Shown piece by piece: positions 8,201 to 15,349 of a stretch of 64,000 nt of DNA (the first letter of the stretch is position 1; every line of letters begins with the position of its first letter). The stretch comes from Actinophytocola sp050699935 (GTDB lineage: Bacteria > Actinomycetota > Actinomycetes > Mycobacteriales > Pseudonocardiaceae): positions 1 through 64,000 of the forward strand of contig NZ_JBOHGB010000020.1 in the NCBI RefSeq assembly GCF_050699935.1. The letters are read 5' to 3'. The position numbers and the translations under genes were made by a program. The notes below the pieces were generated by a model. The model saw only the letters and a program-made list of their open reading frames with translations, was not told where the DNA came from and ran no database searches.

Positions 8201-9620
8201 GCTGACCGGGCAGGCGCGGGCGAACCTGGAGCACTACGCGTACCTGGTACGGCGACTGGGCAAGGGCACCGGTCGGTACGCGCCGCAGCGGCGGGTCGAG
8301 GTGCGCCAGGCGATGGACCGCTGCCGGCCGGCCGTGCCGGTGTGGATCATGCCGGTGTACCGGATCGCGGAGCAGCTGGCGATCCGCCCGGGCATGTTCG
8401 ACGTGGTGATCGTCGACGAGGCGTCACAGGCCGGGCTGGAGGCGACGTTCCTGCAGTACCTGGCCCCGCGGATGGTCGTGATCGGGGACGACAAGCAGGT
8501 GTCGCCGTCCGCCGTCGGCGTGGACCAGCAGCAGCTGCGCGACCTCGCCGGCCAGTACCTCGCGGACGACCCGTACCGGTCCGCGTGGCAGGACCCGCAG
8601 CGCAGCCTGTTCGACGAGGCGAAGATGCGCTACCGCGGGCTGCTCACGCTGACCGAGCACCGGCGGTGCGTGCCGGAGATCATCGCGTTCTCCAACCGGG
8701 TCGCGTACGAGCCGGACGGGATCCGGCTGGTGCCGGTGCGCCAGTACGGTGCCGACCGGTTGGAGCCGATCCGCCCGGTGTACCTGCCGGACGGGCACGT
8801 GGTGGGCACGACGAACAAGGTCAACCCGGTCGAGGTCGAGGCGGTCGCGGAGGCGCTGGAGAAGTGCATCGCCGACCCGCGCTACGACGGGCTGACGTTC
8901 GGCGTGATCTCGCTGCTGGGCACCGCGCAGGCGAAGGCGATCGAGCGGCGGCTGCTGGAGCGGATCACGCCGGAGGAGTGGGCGGCGCGGCGGATCCAGT
9001 GCGGTGACTCGGCGGACTTCCAGGGTGCCGAGCGGGACGTGATGTTCCTGTCGATGGTGGCGGCCGGGCCCACGCAGGTGCCGCTGACGCGGGAGCTGTT
9101 CGTGCAGCGGTACAACGTCGCGGCGTCGCGGGCGCGGGACCAGATGTGGTTGTTCCACTCGATCCCGCCGGGGGCGCTGGACAACGCGGAGGACATGCGG
9201 TTCCAGCTGCTGGACCACTGCTACGGGGTGGTCGCGACGCCCGCGGACTCGTTCCTGAGCCTGCCGTCGCCTCCGGACACCCTCGTGGAGCCGTTCGACT
9301 CGCTGTTCGTCCAGCACGTGGCGAACCGGCTGGTGGAGCTGGGGTATTCGGTGGTGCCGCGGTACTCGGTGGACTCGGTGGTTCTGGATCTGGTGGTCGT
9401 CGGCGCCCGGTCCCGCCTGGCCGTCCTGTGCGAGGGCGACGAGTGGCGGGGCGCGGCCGCGTACGAGCGCGAGCTGGCGCGGCACCGGGACCTCGAGCGG
9501 TGCGGGTGGCGGTTCTTCCGGGTCCGGGCGTCCTCGTTCTACGTCTCGCCCTCGGCGGTGCTGGACCGGCTCGTCGCGACGCTGGGTCAGCTGGACATCC
9601 AGCCCCGCGCACACCACTAG
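5298..9620 (+). CDS. SF1 (Upf1/Dna2-like) helicase with C-terminal REase-like nuclease domain
   Basis: A protein of about 1440 residues. Walker A GPPGTGKTHT is at about residue 363, and the DEASQ Walker B box of AAA_11/AAA_12 helicases is at 1040. Later SF1 motifs appear as GDDKQVSP, TEHRRC, SADFQGAERDVMFLS and YNVAASRARDQMWLF. Roughly 680 residues of helical, Arg/Glu-rich sequence separate Walker A and B. The C-terminal 100 residues (VVVGARSRLAVLCEGDEW, then GWRFFRVRASSFY) resemble the Vsr-like MTES_1575 endonuclease domain. Helicase-Vsr single-gene proteins (Hhe type) occur in phage-defence islands; that role is inference. I prefer the ATG at 5298 (AGGAGG 8 bases upstream); GTG at 5256 is an alternative. 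Confidence 0.85.
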   Translation: MVGRAVRLFEFLGRTQQLRNLPPRTVEGYRSVLWLDELPDHPAVTAAHRGEPGLDDPILTVDRVARVEPPPPDGFNLDRWDDPDLPPVPPEDPVLRERFDEWLVDWREWADRERRDRPVRAWYGQLFATYVAATGNPEELELVVGVGCLAWAPPGHPEVRRHVLTAPVTITLDDDTGRLAVCRVESVDVADVELDMLDPGVIPNPRHANEIRTQAREFAGHPLDRTEAGALVRRVVHTLDAAGEYRDADSVPAAADHAVAAFAPAVILRRRSQQGLVEIFSTIVDQLTESGEVPDGLRPLVDPDHHPAPRAAAPAGDGTTGAMVRVDDDEFLPLPVNDTQLRIIRQVDTQAQTLVQGPPGTGKTHTAAALLSHLLAQGKRVLVTAHTDRALREVRDKLPAAIKPLSVGVVGTSREDMSDLKVAVERIAAAATEHDEAVAARTVRGCLDEIERLRGRREDLHEQLVAAREDEVREHSHAGYHGTLAAIARALEARRERFGWLAEHVDVRPDEAPPLTGDELVEWRELLRDKALSSDELEAGGRLVDLTTVPESPQFADLVAAEEAAAAADQERDPEKGHLAFDAIRRIDAAAREQLRRRLSELADEADDLARRRETWMNDALGDIRSGRGRAWHGRAQQIGALVAQANQLVAQLGPLTTVEVDGNATLLVPPAQQLGAHLGGGALKTGPDGMPKLGALTPRPVKQAQALFAQVRVDGLPPTNAGQVAAFLVWAELTKVLAALDRSWPAGVAVSGGSVHERVQWHSTELDQLHRVLRLSEALETEQRLLAEAGLPRPDWTDLDAVRAYVKLVDVAAAADAHAAATVPLHRIEATLSVAAGHADAAPCVRALRDAARRRDPDSYALAHKRLERLHEVRRLVGRRDELAARVPSRLRTAIEATADESTWDGRLPSFAEAWAWAATGSWVLDQGAADVNALQAEIGLTEQRIRGEVETLAATRAWGHAVSPDRLTGQARANLEHYAYLVRRLGKGTGRYAPQRRVEVRQAMDRCRPAVPVWIMPVYRIAEQLAIRPGMFDVVIVDEASQAGLEATFLQYLAPRMVVIGDDKQVSPSAVGVDQQQLRDLAGQYLADDPYRSAWQDPQRSLFDEAKMRYRGLLTLTEHRRCVPEIIAFSNRVAYEPDGIRLVPVRQYGADRLEPIRPVYLPDGHVVGTTNKVNPVEVEAVAEALEKCIADPRYDGLTFGVISLLGTAQAKAIERRLLERITPEEWAARRIQCGDSADFQGAERDVMFLSMVAAGPTQVPLTRELFVQRYNVAASRARDQMWLFHSIPPGALDNAEDMRFQLLDHCYGVVATPADSFLSLPSPPDTLVEPFDSLFVQHVANRLVELGYSVVPRYSVDSVVLDLVVVGARSRLAVLCEGDEWRGAAAYERELARHRDLERCGWRFFRVRASSFYVSPSAVLDRLVATLGQLDIQPRAHH

Positions 9621-9713
9621 TCCGCCAGACGTGCCCTAGGGGCGACCCGGAATCTTCCCGGATCTGTGCCGTTCGCCCTGTCCAGCGGCGTGGTGCGGGG
9701 TGACCCTGGGAGT

Positions 9714-10034
9714 ATGAGTCACGAGTTGAGCAGCGCGGACCTGCGGGCCATCGCACAACTGGCCGACGACCCGGCGCGCCGCTACGAGCTGTCCGCGGAG
9801 ATCACGATCATCGTCCACGACCTGGACGCGCTCCGGGCGGCGGCCAAACGGGCGTTCGACCACGGCCGCTTCGCGAGCGAGGCCGAACGCACCCGGGCCT
9901 GGCAAGCGATCGAGAACAACCCGACCGGCCTGATCTCGCAGGCGATCGACTTCGCCCGCCTGACCGAGGACATCCCCGGCATCCTGGGCCACACCGCCGA
10001 CTGGCGGGTCCGCCCCGCCACCGACGCCCCCTGA
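9714..10034 (+). CDS. hypothetical protein
   Basis: A 106-residue, mostly helical, soluble protein of no family I recognise. It contains SADLRAIAQLADDPARRYEL near the start and an amphipathic helix DLDALRAAAKRAFDHG in the middle. I see no motif, signal peptide or membrane segment. It starts 93 bases after the helicase-nuclease gene in the same direction, so it could be a late member of that transcript. It faces the IclR gene, and the convergent gap between them is filled by a family C repeat. The ATG at 9714 gives the protein start that best fits codon usage. Confidence 0.6.
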   Translation: MSHELSSADLRAIAQLADDPARRYELSAEITIIVHDLDALRAAAKRAFDHGRFASEAERTRAWQAIENNPTGLISQAIDFARLTEDIPGILGHTADWRVRPATDAP

Positions 10035-10049
10035 CCACGGTGAACGGCG

Positions 10050-10225
10050 CCACTCGCCGCCGGAACCTGTCCACAGCCCAACCCGCACACCCCGAAACCG
10101 TCGGCCCTCGCCGATACGCTGGAAAACGGGGCCCCCGCGCCGGCCGGGGTTGTCCACAGAGCTTGGTCGGCGGAGCAGGAATTGTCGGTGCCCGCTGGAA
10201 GAATGGATGCCGGGGGCCGGAGGCC
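10050..10225. repeat. dispersed repeat family C, copy 1, with two DnaA-box-like 9-mers
   Basis: The reverse complement of this stretch aligns along its length with 49078-49257. Shared blocks include CCTCCGGCCCCCGG, TGTGGACAACCC, GGGGGCCCC, TTTCCAG, GGGCTGTGGACAGGT and GCGAGTGGC. It contains TTGTCCACA (10150-10158), the actinobacterial DnaA-box consensus, and CTGTCCACA (10067-10075), about 75 bp apart. It occupies the convergent gap between the hypothetical gene and the IclR gene. Confidence 0.75.
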
Positions 10226-10281
10226 AGCACCCACCCGATCCCGGCGAGACGACATTCCGCGCCCGTGACCCGCGCAGGCGG

Positions 10282-11061
10282 TCAGGTGCGGCGGGTGCGG
10301 GCGGGTAGGTCCGCCTCCACGCGGGCGGCCGCCTTCAGCAGCGGAGGCAGCAGGTCGCGGCGCATGGCCTCCAGGGACGTGCGGCTCGCGTGGGCCGAGA
10401 CGTTCACGGCGGCCACGACCTTGCCCGTCCGGTCGCGGATGGGGACCGCCAGGGCACGCAGGCCCTCCTCCAGCTCCTGGTTCACCAGCGCCCATCCCTG
10501 GCCGCGCACCCGCGCGAGCTCGCCGCGCAGTGCCGCCACCGACGACACCGTCCGGGCCGTCAGCCGCTCGAGCCGCACCGACGACAGGTACGCCGCCAAC
10601 TCCGGCTCCGGCAGGCCGGCCAGCAGGACGCGACCCATCGACGTCGCGTACGCCGGGAAGCGGGTGCCCACGCTGATCGACACCGTCATGATCCGGCTCA
10701 CCGGCACCCGCGCCACGTACACGACGTCCTGACCGTCCAGCACGGACACCGACGACGACTCGTTCACCTCGCCGACCAGCGCCTCCAAGTGCGGCTCCGC
10801 CACGTCCGGCAGCGACAGGCTCGACAGGTACGCATACCCCAGCTCCAGCACCTTCGCCGTCAGCGAGAAGAATCGACCGTCGGACCGGACGTACCCGAGC
10901 GACGCGAGCGTCAGCAGGAACCGGCGGGCGACGGCCCGCGTCACGCCCGTCGACGCGGCGACCTCACTCAGCGTCAGCTCCGGATGCTCGTGGTCGAAGG
11001 CACGGATCACCGACAGCCCACGCTCGAGCGACTGCACGAAGTCCGACCCGCTCCCCGCCAC
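10282..11061 (-). CDS. IclR-family regulator of the pca genes (PcaR/PobR type)
   Basis: A 259-residue protein. The N-terminal winged helix-turn-helix covers LSEVAASTGVTRAVARRFL. The IclR effector domain follows, with DGQDVVYVARVPV and VNVSAHASRTS, which are typical of PcaR/PobR-like members that sense beta-ketoadipate or aromatic acids. I chose GTG 11061 because GAGGAG lies just upstream, 16 bases after the pcaG stop; a longer frame to 11109 would overlap pcaG. As the last gene of the CoA transferase-pcaH-pcaG operon, it probably regulates that operon and the divergent uptake operon. The palindrome at 14284-14298 is a candidate target. Confidence 0.9.
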   Translation of the reverse strand: MAGSGSDFVQSLERGLSVIRAFDHEHPELTLSEVAASTGVTRAVARRFLLTLASLGYVRSDGRFFSLTAKVLELGYAYLSSLSLPDVAEPHLEALVGEVNESSSVSVLDGQDVVYVARVPVSRIMTVSISVGTRFPAYATSMGRVLLAGLPEPELAAYLSSVRLERLTARTVSSVAALRGELARVRGQGWALVNQELEEGLRALAVPIRDRTGKVVAAVNVSAHASRTSLEAMRRDLLPPLLKAAARVEADLPARTRRT

Positions 11062-11077
11062 GACACGCTCCTCACAG

Positions 11078-11623
11078 CTAGACACTGAAGAAGACTGTCT
11101 CACGCTCACCCTGGAGCCGGATGTCGAACGCGTACCCGTCGTCGGTCAACCTGGCCACCAGGGTGCTGCGTCCGGGCTCCGGAATGGACGAAAGTACCGG
11201 ATCGTCTACGTTGGACGGCTCATCCGGAAGGTACACCCGGGTCACCACCCGGTCGAGCAGGCCACGGGCGAACACGGACAGGTCGATGTGCGGCGCCTGC
11301 GACCGGCCGTCCGCCCCGGGCACCCGCCCCGGCTTGACCGTGCGAACCTCCCAGCGGCCCTCGTCGTCGGTGGCGCACCGCCCGAAGCCGCGGAAGCCCG
11401 GCACGGCCCCGCGAGGGTCGTCCGGGTGGTCGAAACGGCCGTCGGGTGCGGCCTGCCAGCTCTCGACCAGCGCGTCCGGAACCGGCTCACCCGCACCGTC
11501 GAACACCCGCCCGCGCAGCCAGAACGCGCCCGGCGCGTCCGCGGCCACCACGAACGGGCCGTCCGCCCAGGTGAGCGCGTGCGCGAAGAACGGCCCGACG
11601 GTCTGCGAAGGCGTGAGGTCCAT
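11078..11623 (-). CDS. pcaG: protocatechuate 3,4-dioxygenase, alpha subunit
   Basis: A 181-residue protein. It shows the intradiol dioxygenase core: TPSQTVGPFF at the N-terminus, LRGRVFDGAGEPVPDALVE, then QAAPDGRF and APHIDLSVFARGL. The iron ligands belong to the beta subunit; this alpha subunit has the matching but non-ligating positions. Together with PcaH it cleaves protocatechuate between the two hydroxyls to beta-carboxy-cis,cis-muconate. Its ATG overlaps the pcaH stop by one base, which suits 1:1 production of the subunits. It is cytoplasmic. Confidence 0.95.
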   Translation of the reverse strand: MDLTPSQTVGPFFAHALTWADGPFVVAADAPGAFWLRGRVFDGAGEPVPDALVESWQAAPDGRFDHPDDPRGAVPGFRGFGRCATDDEGRWEVRTVKPGRVPGADGRSQAPHIDLSVFARGLLDRVVTRVYLPDEPSNVDDPVLSSIPEPGRSTLVARLTDDGYAFDIRLQGERETVFFSV

Positions 11624-12324
11624 CAGGACTCCATGGGTGTCTGGTCCCGCCCGCGCAGGACGATGTCGAACCGGTACGCGAGCGCCCACTCCGGCACGGT
11701 CTCCGACAGGTCGAACGACGAGACCATCCGGGCGCGGGCGCCCGACGGAACCGCGTTGAAGATCGGATCCTGGTAGAACAGCGGGTCCCCGGGGAAGTAC
11801 ATCTGCGTCACCAGCCGCTGCACGAACGCCCGGCCGAACAGCGAGAAGTGGATGTGCTGGGCCCGCCAGGCGTTCTCGTGGTTGCGCCACGGGTAGGCAC
11901 CCGGCTTCAGCGTGACGAACCGGTAGTGCCCGGTCGAGTCGGTCATGCAGCGGCCCACGCCGGTGAAGTTCGGGTCGAGCGGCGCCGGATGCTGGTCGCG
12001 CGCGTGCGAGTACCGGCCGGCCGAGTTCGCCTGCCACAGCTCCACGAGCGTGTCCGGCACGGCGCGGTCGTCGCTGTCGAGGACCCGGCCGTGCACGATG
12101 ATCCGCTCGCCCAGCGGCTCCCCGTTGTGCTGCCTGGTGAGGTCGCTGTCCGTGGCCAGGACGCGGCCCTCCCCCAGCAGCGGGCCGGTGAGCTCGGTGA
12201 GCGAGTGCGGCAGCCGCACCGGCTCGCGGGTCGGCGCGCGCAGCACCGTCGAGCCGTACTCCGGGGACAGCAGCGGCGGGTGCGTGCCACCGGGATCGCG
12301 CCGGTAGCCCGGCACTGTGTTCAT
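11623..12324 (-). CDS. pcaH: protocatechuate 3,4-dioxygenase, beta subunit
   Basis: A 233-residue protein of normal length for PcaH. The catalytic non-haem Fe(III) site is visible as Tyr in GRYSHARD (about residue 105), Tyr in GAYPWRN, and two His in AQHIHFS. The family N-terminus PPLLSPEYGSTVLRAP is present. It performs the intradiol ring cleavage of protocatechuate with PcaG. The start is unusual: ATG 12324 lies within the conserved end of a family A repeat (GCGAACCATGAACACTGTG), so repeat sequence supplies the start codon and nearby context. The upstream CoA transferase gene is 299 bp away across two repeat copies. Confidence 0.95.
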   Translation of the reverse strand: MNTVPGYRRDPGGTHPPLLSPEYGSTVLRAPTREPVRLPHSLTELTGPLLGEGRVLATDSDLTRQHNGEPLGERIIVHGRVLDSDDRAVPDTLVELWQANSAGRYSHARDQHPAPLDPNFTGVGRCMTDSTGHYRFVTLKPGAYPWRNHENAWRAQHIHFSLFGRAFVQRLVTQMYFPGDPLFYQDPIFNAVPSGARARMVSSFDLSETVPEWALAYRFDIVLRGRDQTPMES

Positions 12325-12615
12325 GGTTCGCTCCGCTCCTCCGCTACTCGCCGTCTTCCTCCGTGCGATGCTCGGCGCTGGCGCGCCCGCGCTTCTCCGC
12401 GGAGCGGAGCTTGCGGAGCGACCGTGTCTCCGTCCAGACGGCGAACGCTCCGTCACTCCCGCTCACAGTGTTGAATGGTTCGCTCCGCTCCTCCGCTACC
12501 CGCCGTCTTCCCTCCTCACGTACTCGGCGCTCACGCGCCCGCGCGCGATCGTCAGTCCAGACGACGAACACTCCATCACTCCCACTCACAGTGTTGAATG
12601 GTTCGCTCCGCTCAC
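12317..12615 (-). repeat. dispersed repeat family A, two tandem copies plus a partial
   Basis: Copy A1 (about 12317-12470) and copy A2 (about 12471-12593) are followed by a fragment (12594-12615). Shared blocks include AATGGTTCGCTCCGCTC, CGCCGTCTTCC, CTCGGCGCT and AGTCCAGACGACGAAC-like sequence, each copy ending CTCACAGTG. The inverse copy at 15383-15475 shows the same blocks. Read along the pca transcript, the unit begins GTGAGCGGGAG and ends GCGAACCATTCAACACTGTGAG-like. Reading frames differ between copies, so it is not coding. It fills the whole gap between the CoA transferase B gene and pcaH. Confidence 0.8.
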
Positions 12616-12623
12616 GACATCCG

Positions 12624-13391
12624 TCATGACTTGCTCTCCTCTATGAGCCGGCGCAGTGCCGCCAGCTCCTCGTCCGTGGGCGGCTCGGTGACCGCCACCT
12701 CGTCGGCGACCTTGAGGTCCCACCCGGTGGCCGCCCGCACGTCCGCGACCGCCACCCCCGGGTGTACCCGGGTCAGCGTGAGCTCACGCGAGACCGGGTC
12801 GGGCTCGAGCACGGCGATGTCGGTGACCACCCGCACCGGACCGCGGCCGCGCAGGCCGAGCTTCTCACGGGAGTCGTACCCGTCGCCGTAGCCCACCGAG
12901 GTGACGAAGTCGACCCGGTCCACGAAGGTCCGCGGGTCGTGCCGAACCATCACGAACACCTCGCGGCAGGACGCGGCGATCTCCGGCGCGCCACCCGAAC
13001 CGGGCAGCCGCACCCGCGGGCGGGCGTAGTCGTCGCCGATGACCGTCGTGTTCAGGTTGCCGAAGCGGTCCAGCTGCGCGGCGGAGAGGAAGCCGACGTC
13101 GATCCGGCCGGGCTGCAGCCAGTAGTTGAACACTTCCGGCACGCTCACCACGGCGTCGGCGGTCTCGGCCAGCACACCGTCCCCAATGGACAGTGGCAGC
13201 AGGGACGGTTTGGCACCGATCGCGCCGGACTCGTAGATCAGCACGAGGTCCGGCGCGTGCACCCGGCGGGCCAGGTTCGCCGCGGTGGACGGCAGCCCGA
13301 TGCCGACGAAGCACGACGTGTGGCCGGCGAGCGCCCGCGCGGCCTCGACCGACATCATCTCCTCGGCCGTCCAAGCCGGTGACCCGGTCAC
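12624..13391 (-). CDS. pcaJ: CoA transferase subunit B (3-oxoadipate CoA-transferase beta type)
   Basis: A 255-residue family I CoA transferase beta subunit. Characteristic are SCFVGIGLPSTAANLA at the N-terminus, LIYESGAIGAKPSLLP with the region that carries the catalytic Glu in this family, and LPGSGGAPEIAASC. With subunit A it should move CoA from succinyl-CoA to 3-oxoadipate, late in the protocatechuate branch. Related glutaconate-type and IpdAB-like enzymes share these features, so the exact substrate rests on the pcaHG context. GTG 13391 overlaps the subunit A stop by 4 bases. Confidence 0.8.
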   Translation of the reverse strand: MTGSPAWTAEEMMSVEAARALAGHTSCFVGIGLPSTAANLARRVHAPDLVLIYESGAIGAKPSLLPLSIGDGVLAETADAVVSVPEVFNYWLQPGRIDVGFLSAAQLDRFGNLNTTVIGDDYARPRVRLPGSGGAPEIAASCREVFVMVRHDPRTFVDRVDFVTSVGYGDGYDSREKLGLRGRGPVRVVTDIAVLEPDPVSRELTLTRVHPGVAVADVRAATGWDLKVADEVAVTEPPTDEELAALRRLIEESKS

Positions 13392-14206
13392 GCCGTCGCC
13401 GCCGGGGCGTCCACGTGCTCGGCCAGCCAGGCGGTGAACCGGTCGCGGTCGCGGCTCACCGCGTCCCATGCGCGGTACGCGTCGTTGTCCCGGTCGTAGT
13501 AGTCCTGCGCGTAGGACGGCCGCGCACCGCCCGGCACCGCCGCGACCGCGGTGACCACCCAGGACGGCAGCACCACCGCACCCGGTCGTGGCTCGAGCTC
13601 GTCGACGACCTCCTCGACGGTCACCAGCGACCTCCGCGCGGCCAGCACCGCCTCCTTCTGCACGCCGACGAGCCCCCACAGCTGGACGTTGCCCTTCCGG
13701 TCGGCGCGCTGGGCGTGCACGACCGTGACATCCGGCCGCAGCGCCGACACCGCGGCCAGCTCCTCACCGGTGAACGGGCAGGTGACCGTCCGGATCGTGT
13801 CGGTGTGCTTCGCGAGGTCCGTGCCCTGGTAGCCGCGCAGCGCGGCGAACGGCAGGTCGGAGGCGCCCGCCACGTACCGGTTCGCCATCCCCGCGTGGCT
13901 GTGCTCCTCCAGCTCCAGGGGCGCGGGCCAGCCATTCTCCACCGCGTCCCGCAGCCGGTGCAGCGAGCCGACGCCGGGGTTGCCACCCCACGCGAACACC
14001 AGCCGCCGCGCACAGCCGGCGCCGATCAGCTGGTCGTACACGATGTCCGGGGTCATCCGGACGAGCGTCAGGTCACGCCGGCGCCGGCGGATGATCTCCT
14101 GCCCCGCGCGCACGGGGATGAGATGGGTGAAGCCCTCCAGTGCGACCGTGTCCCCGTCCCGGACCAGCTCGGCGATCCCCTCGGCCAGCTCCACCAGCTC
14201 GGCCAC
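13388..14206 (-). CDS. pcaI: CoA transferase subunit A (3-oxoadipate CoA-transferase alpha type)
   Basis: About 272 residues of a family I CoA transferase alpha subunit. Visible are the N-terminal GDTVALEGFTHLIPVRAG, the FAWGGNPGVGSLHR loop, and SHAGMANRYVAGASDLPFAA. It pairs with the overlapping subunit B gene. I chose GTG 14206 because GGGAGG lies 6 bases upstream; ATG 14224 is in frame but has no ribosome site. It is the first gene of the leftward operon that continues with subunit B, pcaH, pcaG and the IclR regulator. Its promoter lies in the divergent region to the importer gene at 14390. Confidence 0.8.
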   Translation of the reverse strand: MAELVELAEGIAELVRDGDTVALEGFTHLIPVRAGQEIIRRRRRDLTLVRMTPDIVYDQLIGAGCARRLVFAWGGNPGVGSLHRLRDAVENGWPAPLELEEHSHAGMANRYVAGASDLPFAALRGYQGTDLAKHTDTIRTVTCPFTGEELAAVSALRPDVTVVHAQRADRKGNVQLWGLVGVQKEAVLAARRSLVTVEEVVDELEPRPGAVVLPSWVVTAVAAVPGGARPSYAQDYYDRDNDAYRAWDAVSRDRDRFTAWLAEHVDAPAATA

Positions 14207-14283
14207 CGATCGCCTCCCGTTCATGATGTGCGCATTACGAACGAACGTTCTCCAGTCGCACGATAGGGAACGCCGTCGTCGCA

Positions 14284-14298
14284 CGTCAACGGTTGACG
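14284..14298. promoter_or_regulatory. palindromic operator in divergent aromatic-catabolism promoter
   Basis: CGTCAACGGTTGACG is a perfect inverted repeat around one central base, between the leftward CoA transferase operon and the rightward importer operon. A second short palindrome, GAACGTTC, lies at 14243-14250. The IclR protein at 10282-11061 is the natural candidate ligand for one of them; this is inferred from position. Confidence 0.45.
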
Positions 14299-14389
14299 CT
14301 GCCGTGGCGTACCTCTACGTTCACCTTGAGAACGAGCGTGCGATCTCCGAACAACGCCAAACCGCTTCCGGGTGGATGGAGTCCCGCCG

Positions 14390-15349
14390 ATGCGCCGACA
14401 CCTCGCTGTTCTCCTGTTGACGACAACACTTCTGGCGACCGCCTGCGGCTCGGACGACGATGGGGGGCAGCAGCCGGGCGAGGGCCGGCCCGACAGCGTC
14501 ACGGTCGGGGTGATCCCGATCCTCGACGTGGCGCCGATCTACCTCGGTATGGAGCAGGGCTTCTTCTCCGATCTGAACATCGAACTGAAGCTGGAGCGGG
14601 CCGAGGGCGGCGCGGCGATCGTGCCGGCGGTCGTCTCGGGCCAGTACCAGTTCGGCTTCAGCAACGTGGTGTCACTGCTGCTCGCCCACTCGCAGGGGCT
14701 CCCGGTCAAGATCGTGTCCAACGGCAACAACTCCACCGGCGTGGACGGCGAGGACTTCGCGGCGCTGATGGTCAAGTCGGACAGTCCGATCCGGTCCGCG
14801 GCCGACCTCGAGGGCCGGACGGTCGCCGCGAACACGCTGCAGAACATCGTGGACACCAGCGTGCGCGCGTCGGTGCGCAAGGCCGGCGGCGACCCGCGCA
14901 AGGTCGAGTTCACCGCGCTGCCGTTCCCCGAGCAGCCGGCGGCGCTGCAGTCGGGCCAGGTGGACGCCGTGTTCGTGGTCGAGCCGTTCCAGCAGGCGGT
15001 GCTCGCCGAGGGTGGCCGCAAGATCGCCTCCAGCTATGTGGACACCGCGCCGAACCTGACCGTGGCGACCTACTTCGCCTCCCAGCAGCTGATCGGCGAG
15101 AACCCGGACCTCGTCGAGCGGTTCACCGAGGCCATGCGGGAGTCACTGTCCTATGCGGACGCCAACCCGGACGAGGCGCGGCAGATCATCGGCAGCTACA
15201 CGGAGATCGCCCCGGAGGTGATCGAGAAGCTCACGCTGCCGAAGTGGCCGGCCGAGGTGAACCGCGACTCCGTGCAGACGCTCGCGGACCTGGCGCTCGA
15301 GGACGGGTTGCTGGAGAAGGAGGCAGATGTGGACGCACTGCTCCCGTGA
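14390..15349 (+). CDS. ABC importer substrate-binding lipoprotein (NMT1/SsuA/TauA type)
   Basis: A 319-residue lipoprotein. The signal sequence MRRHLAVLLLTTTLLATACGSDD ends in a clear lipobox (LATAC), so it is anchored outside the membrane. The rest follows the NMT1/THI5-like fold: VTVGVIPILDVAPIYLGMEQGFF, then GQYQFGFSNVVSLL. ATG 14390 follows GGAG; an upstream ATG at 14372 would lengthen the signal region unnecessarily. It heads an operon with two permeases and an ATPase, then aldehyde dehydrogenase and pobA, so its ligand is probably an aromatic acid or aldehyde precursor. The TGA stop lies in the start of a family A repeat. Confidence 0.88.
   Translation: MRRHLAVLLLTTTLLATACGSDDDGGQQPGEGRPDSVTVGVIPILDVAPIYLGMEQGFFSDLNIELKLERAEGGAAIVPAVVSGQYQFGFSNVVSLLLAHSQGLPVKIVSNGNNSTGVDGEDFAALMVKSDSPIRSAADLEGRTVAANTLQNIVDTSVRASVRKAGGDPRKVEFTALPFPEQPAALQSGQVDAVFVVEPFQQAVLAEGGRKIASSYVDTAPNLTVATYFASQQLIGENPDLVERFTEAMRESLSYADANPDEARQIIGSYTEIAPEVIEKLTLPKWPAEVNRDSVQTLADLALEDGLLEKEADVDALLP

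Noticed and set aside
4869..8234. Leftward open frame of about 1121 codons opposite the helicase-nuclease
   Set aside because: Antisense to a protein with complete SF1 motifs; composition is the usual Arg/His/Pro-rich shadow and no motif is present.
10282..11109. IclR start at 11109
   Set aside because: It would overlap pcaG by 32 bases without a ribosome site, while GTG 11061 has GAGGAG at the right distance.
12344..12589. 81-codon leftward frame in the family A repeats with an internally repeated peptide
   Set aside because: The peptide repeat simply reflects the tandem DNA repeat. In the third copy the equivalent frame meets a stop, so coding is not conserved.
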